A stretch of 64,000 nucleotides of DNA, from the NCBI GenBank assembly GCA_031769625.1, contig JAUIMM010000637.1:372001-436000 (forward strand), read 5' to 3'. Below the pieces are notes generated by a model. It did not search any database and had not been told where the DNA came from. It was given only the letters and a program-made list of their open reading frames with translations. This DNA is from Taudactylus pleione. Taxonomy: Eukaryota > Chordata > Amphibia > Anura > Myobatrachidae. The position numbers and the translations under genes were made by a program. Shown piece by piece: positions 25,101-37,100 of this stretch. Position 1 is the first letter of the stretch. Every line of letters starts with the position of its first letter.

Positions 25101-28100
25101 GAAGTCTTCCAACTAAGGTGCTAGGGCAATGTTTCCCAAGTCCAGTCCCCGGGGAGCCCCAACAGTGCATGTTTTCCAGGTAGCCTCACAGAATCACGTG
25201 TGAAATAATTACTACCACCTATGAACTTTTAAAAATGTGAAACAGAATACACCTCTGCTCCAGAAAAATTATGGAAAACATGCACTGGTAGGGGTCAATC
25301 CAATTACCTGCAAAAGGGTGAGAGTTGCCGTTGCCACGACGTAAAAGAGCCGGCAACGGCTTGGCATCTAGCACTCCTGGTGGCCCACTCCCATCCTGAA
25401 TCTGCCCAAATTTTGCTCGCAGTCCTATAGGGCTTCAAGCAGTTTTGAGCAAGTACAGGCTGCCATAAAGGGCGGAAGTTGCTGCAATAACTCGCACCCG
25501 CTGTGTATTCGCGGGTAACTGGATGGACCCCTTAGGGTTACCTGAGGATTCGAGTTGTGGGATAATATGGAAGTGTAAATATACTTGGATTAGCCTAAAA
25601 CTAGAAAAAAAAGCGTGTGCAATTTGAAGAGGTGTGAGCTGCCTGGCATGTTGTTTTTCAGTGTGTAATGTACCCAGTACTCCGTTACAAGACCAGCTGT
25701 AAGGGCCATGATGGAAAATAGGGCTTCATGTTGCTTGTAGCCCTACTCTAAGCCCCATTCCTTGACACAATGGAATTACTCTGGGTACATTACACGCAGA
25801 AAAACATTGTGCGAGGCAACTATTGTCTATCCGAATTGAACTCTATGAATTAAATAGGATCTGAGGTTTCTAGCTATAAAGACTAGATTGTCGGTTCTCA
25901 TCCCATTAGGCATACCAAATTAAAGCACGGGGGTTTACAGAGCAGGGAAAAAACTCCTGGTTCAAAGCCCGGCGCTCTTTAATATATTTTGCATTTTCCC
26001 TGCGTGGTAAACACTCGATTAACACGTGGTAACCCATAGTTTCCGAGTAAAATGCTGGAATGTATGAGTTTTCCCGCACGTTAAATACCAGTAGGTGCAG
26101 TTTAACGCCTCAGGAACTGCAATGAAAAGTTCACGCTATAGGGCTTAACGCGCGGGGTTGCAGGACCTAAATAAATAGGTCCGAGATGTCAGCTAGCTAC
26201 AGGGTTTGCATATGGCCCTATTTGTGCTATGCTGGGATTATCCTTCAGAGATGCCAAACGAGGGGTGGAAAACCAAACTAGTATTATGGACACAAAAAGG
26301 TTGATGTAACAGTGGAGCAGTGGGCCAGCGAAGAAGTTGCCCATTGCACCCAATCGGCTTTGAGGTAGTACATTTGGTGGTAGCCTATTGGTTGCTATGG
26401 GCAACTTCTCCATTGGAACACGAACGGCAGACAAAAAAAAAAAAAGGGACTACAGAAAACAAAAATCATACACACATACATACAAATAAAGAAATAAATG
26501 AGCACAGCAAGAAAATTGCTCCTATTTTATATACAAAGTAAAGGCCCTGGTGTTCTAGTGTATTCAGACCTAAAAGTTTACTTTAACAGAAGAGCTCTCC
26601 CTAAACTGAAATATTCCTGACTACACTAATCCTAGCCAATAGTGTGACCATACTGTAGACACAGGACACCATGCGGCCATGCCTGGCTTACACAACTACA
26701 GGATAGTCTTACGGCTTCAGCTCTTCCTGATTAGACATAAAAGCGCAAGAGCCCTTAATAATTCTGTTCAAATACTGTAGTTTTATCCTTTTCATATCCT
26801 AAGTACCAACACAGAACTGTAGGCTCCAGTAGAGTACCAAAAGGGCATCATGCTCAGTGATTCTATAGAACCCCAGTGTCCACTCAAAAGATGGCAGTAT
26901 AGATAACATGGGTGTGCACATGTGAACTACCCAAATTCACAAAGTATAGACAGGGCAGTATATACCTTTCTAACTGAGCAGATTCTAGCTGGACTAAAGG
27001 CCTGCTCTGACAGATCGAACCCATCAATAGTTTCCGAACAGTCTGAAAGAGGTGCATCCTGAAACAGCAAATTCAGTAAACACAGCAAACCAGACCACAT
27101 ATACACCGTAAAACATTGGCAGCGTGGGAGCATGCAAGGTGACATGGCAACAACCGGGGGCTGGAACATGCGCAAACATGACAAAATAATACAGAACAAA
27201 ATAGGATTGGATTGTATTAAAGTGAAGATAGGTCAGGCCTATGTATTACATACACACATTATTATATTGGCCAAAAAAAATAGAAACCGGCTAAACACCT
27301 TTTAAGACTGGTAACTCTGTTGCTGCCATAAATGTTATCACTACTTCCTGTGGAGTCAGCTTGATAATTCAATCTAACCAGTGTAATTTATCTGACCGCA
27401 GTACACGTGTAATTAACTTTAGCTTATATCTAATTAGTTGACTGATAAACAGCTCAACTGCAGTTCCTGACCCTACGCTTATACACACTGCAGACTGGAT
27501 GATACATGGACATACACAGTGTGCAGCAGACACTTCTCAGGCTGTACCTCAATCAGGTTGGACTACTATTGTTGCTATTACTGTCTGTGCATTTAAACTA
27601 ACAGTATACACACTGTGTGTGTGTGTGTAAATATATATATATATTACAGCATGGTTGCACAGAAGCTAGCATTGCTGTCTCATCATACTGGGGTTATGGG
27701 TTTGATTCCCACCATAGCCCTTGTCTGTGTGGAGTTTGTCTGTTCTCCAGTGGAGTTCCTCCCACGATCACAAAAAACATACTGGTAGGTTATTGGCGCC
27801 TGACATAAGCAGCATAGGAATATAGACTGTGAGCTCTACTGGGACAGGGACTGATGTGAATAAACAAATATCTGTAAAGTGCTGCGTAATATGTTAGTAC
27901 TACATAAAAAAATAATGACCATACAGATCCCAGATTGGCATTTTAGCAAGATTTTACAGATGGCACAGGGAGCCCAAATCATTAATTAAAAAAAGCAAAA
28001 TGGAGTATTTTCCTATTCATTTATACAGCAATCTTCACAAACAACATTATAGGGCACATGTATGTCTTGTGATGCATGTTAGTTACATGTGATAGATTTA

Positions 28101-31100
28101 CCAAACTGACACCTGGGAAAGGAGAAAGATAAACTGAAGCCATAATGTCACTGACCTTTCACATAACACGATCAGGAAAACAAAACAGACAAAAAAAAAA
28201 AAAAAAAAGATGAGCAGGATTTTTTCTCCCTCATTTCAACAATGGCAATTTTATATTACTCTACAGAGCTCAGCAAGCTACAACCTTTAGCAAATGTGTG
28301 GATTCATTCACAAGCATTAAGACCACCAAATGCCATCAGAAAAATAAATATATATATATATATATTCAAAATAGCCTCATAAAAGGTTCTAATTCTGAAA
28401 TCTTTCTTTCACTGGTGAAGTTCAGTTGTTTAATCCGGAGATGATGGAAGTAAAACATGATAAAGGGCCAAATAGTCCTCCCTAGTCACCAGAAGGGGAG
28501 GTCATTAAGCACGGCCATGCATGGCAATTAGCAATGGCGCCAGCAGCATCGGTTACTGCCATGCTTTTACCACCCACACTGAAGCCACGTGTGCCTACTG
28601 TAATACACTGCGGGGATTTGCAAAGTAAAGAAGCCGCTTTTAGCACTTACCTTATACACAGACAGTCTCTGTCAATTAAAGAATAATGTTAGCGCAATGG
28701 AAGGGAAGTCTTATTACACTCACTTGATTTGAAAGGTTTGGAAACTGACCTGCACTGTGCTCCTGTCGACCACGGCCCCACACAGAACCTGTGACTGAGG
28801 ACCAGCGGTTTTAATGTCTTGTAAATTCTGTTCTCTTATCTGAGGCATAAAACAAAAACAGGAAGTCATCAATATACAAAGTCAAACATCACGGCACATT
28901 GTGCAGGTCACCATGTTCCTTATACAATGTCTCTCTCTTACTGTTTCAGTATAATGGAGGTCATGTAGACAGGCCCTGTCCGCCCAATGACTACATGTGA
29001 CCTGCACAGCAGGAGTAGTATACAGATCACAACATCAATCGTGAGTTTAGCACCACTCCCCTTCTACCCACAAATGCAAGCCCAAAAACCATCAGAAGCT
29101 GTTCCCAGACATCAGACCACACATGTTCTTGATTTATGAATGGAACAAGATTTGCGTCTGTAGACCTAGATCCTCTCATGGAAACTCCGGTGTCGTCATC
29201 AGGATTTCCTTATAGGAAGAAGAGTCTGTGGGTCTAGTAAGACCAAGATCAGCTCTCACCACAGCACCCCCAGATGCTCATGTGATTCAAAAATAGTTTA
29301 GTTAAGTCCCATTAATATCCAAGGTTAACATTTTCCACATGTTAACACATGTTCTTGCAGTAAAATTAAAATCCCTCCTAAAAAACAAACATGGTCACAC
29401 ACTTGAGTAGCCTATAACGTACAAAGATCAAAAAAACTAAACTAGATGGACAAATGTATGCAGACACACGAACATTACACCCATATGTTTTTTTGAACAT
29501 TGCATTCCAAAATCATGGGCATTAGTGTGGAGTTGGTCCCACTCAGCTGCTGTAAAAGCATCCATCCTTTCCAAGATATTTTGTAACATGACTGGGGGGA
29601 TTCAGATCCATTCAGCCACAGTAGGAATAGGGAGGTCAGGCGCTGAGCTGGACAGTAAGGCTTGGCTTGCAGTGAGTATTCCAATTCATCCCAAAGGTGT
29701 TCAACGGAGTTGAGGGTCAGGGCTCAGTCAGTCTACTGTAGCAATAAGTTTTTCTTCACTGTAACTAAGGGGACCAAAAACTCCAGACCATTATTCCTCT
29801 TCCACCAAACTTTACAGTTGACCATATACATTGTGAAAGGAGGCTCTTGGCATCCGCCAAATCCAGATTCATCCCTCAGACAACCAGATGGTCACACCTG
29901 AGAACTTGTTTCCACTGTTCCAAAGTCCAATGGCATTGTGCATAGTGATGAGGCTCGGCCATGGAAAGCCAAACCATGAGGACAGCTCTTGTGTGATGCT
30001 GCCTGACATTCGGTAGTGAGTGTACTCTACACCTCAGCACTCGGCAGTCCAGCTCAGTGAACTTATGCGGCCTAAGGCTTCGCAGCTGAGCTGTTGTTGC
30101 TCAGAGATGTTTCCACTTCACAATAACAGCACTTACAGCTAAACCAGTGGAGCTCCAAGATGACATACATTTTGGAAAGGTGGCATCCTAAGACTGTGCC
30201 ACATTGAGAGCCACCGGACTCTTCAGTACAAACACCATTCTACCGCTCATATCTGACGTTGGAGATTGCATCCTTGATGTTATACATCTATTAGCAATGG
30301 GTGTGCCTGAAATGGCCATACACAATGAATAGATGACTTGTCAACACACTTTAGGCCATGTAGTATATATTGGGTATCTGTATACAGAGGTGCCCTCACT
30401 TACTGGTCATCCGTAGGCCATGTAGCATGAGACTTCCGGCATGACAGACGAGTAGCATACCCTATTGTTCTTTAAACTGTGCATCTAATTTGCATCGCAG
30501 ACGCAGCTGAAAGCCGCTCACAGTGTACCAGAGACGCCAGCCTGCGACTTTAACTGCACATGAACTGCTTTTACACACATACAAAATCGCAGATAAAACA
30601 CAACAGAACACATCGGAAGGAAAAGTCGCAGTGGCTCGCATCGGAGCACTTTTTACACAGATTCAGAGTCAGTCTTACACAGATGTACAAATGTTGCACA
30701 CCTAACTGATCATTGTACACTAACCATGTATTTTTGTCGCTTCTAGTTGTTTTAATTATGTAAGTAAGATGCACATTATGGGGGAAATGCAATTTTTTTT
30801 GGGGGTTCCTTAACTAATGAGCGCCTGACAAAACAAGTAAACCTTTGCTCCATTCGGACGCGAGGGCCGTGGCCGCCAACACTTTTGTTTGCAGCCTCCT
30901 GAGGTGGCGGGCAGAAATGTACAAAGAGTCTGTTTCTGGCACCCAAACTACCGTTTTAGACTTCAGACAGGTTTAGCCGCTTTACATGTCTAAACAGGGT
31001 GCTTTTGGTTGCGGCAAGCGCGATAAATAACGGGCACACCAATTGAATTGCTCAGTTGGGCACCCATTAATGATCACCGCCCAACAAACAATTGAATAGC

Positions 31101-34100
31101 CCTCTGAGTGAAAGACTCTTGGCGCAGCCGCGTCGTACGGGACCTGGCGCGAATGAAGCTACAGTAAGAAAAGCCATCTGTAAATTGTACTAGCCTTAGA
31201 TTCAGAGCTATTCGTGCTGGGCAGCAATAAATGAAAGTTCGCTCAGATAATACACTTCATTCAGACAGGTGGAAATTGTTGTGATCATGGGGGAGGGAAG
31301 GAGGGAGGGAAGGAAAGGAGGGGAGAGGGAGGGAAGGAGGGAGGGGAGAGGGGGGAAGGTGGGGAGAGGGGGGAAGGAGGTAGGGAAGGAGGGGAGAGGG
31401 GAGGAGGAGGGAGGGAAGGAGTGGACCTTTGATAAAGCAGCAGAGTGTATTCAGCATAAAACGTCAATCTCTACCTTATGAATTAACGTCAAAGACCTGA
31501 CTATAAGTGTGGGACCAAATACACAAGAAATGTAACGAAGGGCTCGTTCCCGTAAGTAAGTGCGAGCAAAAATTTGTCAGTCCTGGGGGGAGATCGCCCC
31601 GCTAGGGCAGGCGAATTGCCATGCAGTTGCCTCTATGCCGTTGCAATGGCAATTCGTCACCTTCATACCTAATTGAATTGAGCCCTAAGAATATAAAACG
31701 GTGACTGTGTGCGCAATATGATGTCATAACTAGACATGAAGCAAAATGATTTCTATAATCCTTTATAGCTCAACTGGAGAACACATAGGGGCAAGTTTCA
31801 TGTAAAATAAGACAAACTACAATCATAAATCATTTACCTTGTTCCTCATTTCTTGAACTTCCTTGGGGTCTGTGTTCAATGGAACAAACAGGTTAGGGAC
31901 AGCAGAGGTGGAAGTTCTAAGTCCATCCTCTTTAGTCCACTGCAAGATGAAGAACAGCAACATGGTCAGATTAACACTACCAGGAGTACAGCTATACAGG
32001 GTACAGTCATGCATTTCACAAGTCACATAGGGAGATGAACCAATGAATATGCTGTTAATGGAAACTTGGATCAAAACTGAACTATGAAAACCAGGAAGAG
32101 AAGTGATATTGCCGCTGGACAGCTCTGAACGCTGTGCGAGTGCTCACATCGCAATCTCGGAGCACTGGGTGGGGCCTTCCATTACAACCCTACAGCTGGA
32201 TACAGCTTTTACACTATTATAGACTTCACTAGAAATCAATCCAACAACATAAGAGCTAGAAAACAATCCCCACACTACACATCCAGCACGGCACTGAATG
32301 AATTCTTTAAAAGGCTGCATCACTTATAAAGCATAATGTTTCTGCTGCCTCACCAGATCCTGACTATTTTCAGGCAGCTCCAAACTTCAAACAGAAAAAC
32401 AAAATACCTATCAGTCCAATGAATGGAGATGCAGACTAGGAGCCAATTGGAGATCCTGCCATTTGTCCCACATAATGGCTTCCCCTCCTCAATGAAGCAT
32501 TCTGATGTGGGCCTAGCGTTTTGGTAGGTGAGGAGAGCTACAGCTAAACTTTGGATTGATAAAAGACGCTATTTAAAAAGGCAAAAAAAATAAAAAAAAT
32601 ATCTAGCAGAAGAATAGAAGATAAAATCCATACCGTATAGTAAACAGTTACAAATTAATGCTTGGGCCCTTTTTTAATGTAATAAACAGTAGATAAACAT
32701 ATCATTGATTCAGTCCTCCTATACAAAAAAAAAAAAAAATTAAAAGCAAAGAGGGAAGCATAAAATGAAAGGGCCGCGGAACACAATACAAAGTCACTCA
32801 CCGGATCCCGGGCCTTTTGTACAGACTGTCCCTGCGAGATATTGGAAGCCAATATCTAGCAGGACCACATGGTACAAAAGGGGTCTATACCATGATTGTG
32901 TTTAGCGAGTGAGCGGGCATCACCAAAGTTTGCATAGAAAATAATGTTCAAAGAAGCTACAAAAAAAGAAAAAAAAACAACAAAGTAACCCAGCATGGAC
33001 TCCATTATCCACAGGAAAACAGCCAAATTAGAGCAACTGAAAAACCATTTAAGCAAAGTTTAAAAAATCTGCTTCACAGCTTTAAAAAAATAAATAAGAG
33101 CAGATGGAGGGGATTATTGGGTGAGGGGGGATATAAAAGGGAACAATTTTAAACAAAAAGGCAACAGCAATCCATTAAAGAAAGGACATTTTGTGAAATC
33201 GGGGCAGGGCTTAGAAGTGGGGAACCGCTCTAAGTTATGTTCTACGTCTGCAATGTGTGCTGTACTATAGAAGTCTAATTGTGGAATAATATTGCATTTC
33301 TATATATGTGAGGTAACAAAGCTCTGCAAGGTTGTACAGATATTGAGCACTTATTGCATAAACATTATTTATTACTTGCCAGACTATAGATGACCAAGCC
33401 AGGCCTGGCGCTTGCACTGCCATGTTTTAGCTTTAATATAGCTAGAATCGCCAAGAAAAACTTGAATTACTTAACCAAGGATTGCTCGCCTCATACGAAA
33501 TACATAAAATATATTCTTAGATATGAAATCTGCAGAAGTAGACTAGAAAGGCATGGCAGGTCAAAAGGCAATGTGATCTATTGCAATACTCTATAATCAA
33601 TATGAATGAGGGGCTTTTAGCTTCATCAAGGAGCTCAGTGTTTGTGTAGCCATGTCAACCGAGAAACAGATCAGCGCAAGAGGGGAAGAGGGGGAAAATC
33701 CTAAACAGTATCGGACCAAAAAGTAACGATGAATAATGGAGTCAGTTTATACTCACTTTTAATCTTCATAAACAATTACTGCACCTTACGTGTGTGTGTA
33801 TAAGAGATGGCAGACACATAAATAAACCGATGGAGAGAATTCACATTCTGAGTACTAGCTACTGAAGAATGGCTGACATTTCTGCACCATATAGATGGAA
33901 ACATAACTAAACTTGAAGATGTCCACTTAAGTTTTTGTTGTCTTTTAGACATTTCATAATTTGAAATCGTCTACATCAAGCACAACCCAGCTCTTGGGTC
34001 ACAGCCTCCATGTGCAGGGGTCAGTAGCGAAAGCTGGAGGGGGTCTGTGGAGGAGAAAAGCTTTGAACCGACCGATATGAGGAAATGAGTGGAGTGAGGA

Positions 34101-37100
34101 TGGCGCTGGCAACTTATGAATTAGGTGCACAGGTACTCCTAATCCGGTGGGGGTACATTTTCCAGGGGTCTTATGTGCTGGCAGAGACGCTCATCCATTA
34201 TTGGTCATTGTGCAATTTGCCACAAAAAGACCCCACAAATGTTGCCCCTCATGAAAAATGTAGGTCATATATTAGGCTAAAATGGGAATAGTTCTTGTTC
34301 TTCAGCCCCCACGAAACTCAAGTAACACTGGCCATCTATACTTCATGCTGAAGGTCACCGAGCGTGCCATCTAGGTGCACAGAAAAATTTGTGGTGTGCG
34401 CCCAATGGGCGCGTTTCATTTATTTTATCGGGCACCTTAACTAATGGGCACCCGACAGATCAATTCAATTGTTGCTCTGTTCGGGCACCCGCCCGACAAC
34501 ACCAGATTTAGCTGCACAAAGTGGCTAAACCCGTCTAATGAACTGCTTTGGGCACTTAAAGTCCCATTTGGGCGCACATTTCTGCTCACCTTCTCAGGAG
34601 GCTGAGAGCAGAAAAGTGCCTACCCGCTGCACATGTGCCCGAAAGGAGCAACAACTGAATTGCTCCATTGGGCGCCCATTAGTTAAGGCACCCGATAAAT
34701 CAATTAAATCGCCCCCAATGAGTGTTATGAATGACATCACGCAGACGATTATAGGCACAGCTTGGTCTTACTTTACATCAACTCCATTCAATACAATTTA
34801 ACTGGGTTCAGGCTAGCGACAGGCAATCAGCTCATTGAATTTACGGCAGAGCCAAGTACCTATGGTTTGCAGCCTTGTTAAAAGGTTATAATGGGGAAAA
34901 GGAACAGCAGTAACAGCTGGAGTTCCAACTGAAACACTGCGCAAAAAGTTAAATACTCACAAAATTGCCATTAACTATTTACTTCTAAAGGCTATGTATG
35001 AAGAGAAGTGCATACAATTTTACTGTAGTGCCCTTTCATCCAGCATCTTCTTCAGTTCACAGTCTCAAAACAACAATACCTGAGTGGACATCCTCTTTAA
35101 ATTATTACAAAACGTGACTCAAGGCTGGTTGGTACAAAAGAAGTTTAAAGATGAAACATCACAGACGGATAACCTATCACCATGTGACTTACTGGGTCCT
35201 ATTTATAAACCCTTCTATACGGGGAGACTAGAGGACCATTACGCACACTGAAACAGACTGTGGGGGTGATTCAATTCATTGCGATGTTAAGTCAGACTAG
35301 AAGCTCCATGACCAACAGCCCAGGGCCATTTACACTGCAATGCATTGAATCGCCCCCCTGTATATCTAAACAATACTGAATGGCAGACGTGTCACTATTT
35401 CATAGAGTCCAAAATAAACGTATATTTTGGAAAGTGACAGAAGCCTTCACATGACTCTGGTCTAACTGCATTGGCCAAAAGCTCTAGAGCTACAAGTTTT
35501 ACATACAAATCGTTCACTTCTGAATTCAGCATATTGGGCTGTGCGCAAAGCACCAGAGACTGACAGCACCTACCAGCAATGACTAAGGACTTTCATTTTA
35601 TAAAAAGATACGCAAGTACAGCTTGTACTGTATATATACACAGCAACGCGCATTCAAGTGCCTATATGTAGAGGACGAAATCCATTATGAGCACACGTTT
35701 TGTTTCATCTATAAAGAAAAAAAAAATACTCCTGGAAAGGATTTACCTCTCTATAAGAAGGCATGCCACCTATAATAAGCAACACATGTTTTATAGCTCA
35801 TTTGACAATATAAGGCAAGTAATATCCATGGTTCATGTGTATTCTGCTAAAACGTTATATATTAAATAAATATTTTTACCATTTTTTGTGGCAAATGTCA
35901 TATTACATATATTTCTCTTGCTACAGCCAGTTTGTAAAAACGTTAGTATGGTGAGGAACCAAGCAAATACCAAGGAGGAGGCCACTCTAAGCACTCAGGC
36001 CCTGCGACAGCTCTCAGACATGCTAATGGGAATAGATCATTACTCTTCATACAGGGATTTAGCTTTCTGCCCACCAAAACTCTCTAGCTGGAAATAAATT
36101 CACTACAAATTACTCCCATAGTATGAACGTGCTGACGGATAGAACACTTATCAATGAACCGTGGAACCCTAGTTTAGATACTTTATGGTCATCTATTTGT
36201 CAGTATGTGGTCAATTAAATTGGGCGGGACTTAGGCTGGGTACACACGTAAAGATTTTCTGTCCAACCATCCAAAAAGTTGATTGGTTGGAATGAAAATC
36301 TGGTAACGTATGGGAGTAACTGATGATCAGCAATTTGCTCCTAAATGCCAGAAAACAGATGAAAATGGTCGTCAGAAAGTTTGCTAAATGTTTGATCTAA
36401 ACAATTTGTTCAAACAACAGTTTTTGTCCATTTTCCGGCATTTGGGAGCAAATTGCTGATTGTCATTCGCTTTCATACCTCACCAGATTTTCATTCCAAC
36501 CAATCAACTAGTTGGATGGTTGGACAGAAAATCTTTACGTGTGTATGCACCTTAAGTTGCGCCAGTGAGTAAATGTGGCTATATGCCGCACGTACTGTCC
36601 TGCCGGACTCGCTGACTTTTGTTCACAGCACCACAGGGCTGCAAAGCGGGGGGCGAGTTGCTGGACTGTTGGCGGTATTTCCACACAGTTACAATGGAAA
36701 CTCTCCCCACTCGCTCCTAATTGAAATGACCCCCTATATTAGAAATATCAATTGTTCACACATCTTCCATACTGTTGTCAATATATTACGATCTTAAACC
36801 TTGCTAGCAGTAGACCATGATCTGGTCTTCTATATCTGAGAACGTACTTAAAACATACATTACAAACTAGAAGAGACAGCAAAGTTCTGTACTGGCTCAG
36901 AATGTCCTTATAGTATCGGAGAGTAAAGCTGTATCAGAAGAGAATAATTAATAAAAAGGTCACCGAAGTGAGGGCGCTACGTCATACAAAGGGCCACACT
37001 TGGCACATGCCAACACAATAAGGACAAGCTTTTCTTTCAGGGGACTGCCAACCATTCACAAGATGGCAGAAATGATAACCAAGTAGAGTTACACAGGAAG

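Noticed and set aside
27645..27760. Functional tRNA gene
   Set aside because: Only the B-box resembles a tRNA; no cloverleaf can be drawn, and a SINE-type tail follows.
31257..31481. Pro/Ser/Leu and Gly/Arg/Glu-rich frames on both strands
   Set aside because: Artefact of the purine-only tract.
35080..35094. 15-nt in-frame microexon candidate between exons 10 and 11
   Set aside because: The acceptor lacks a pyrimidine tract; a match this short is expected by chance.
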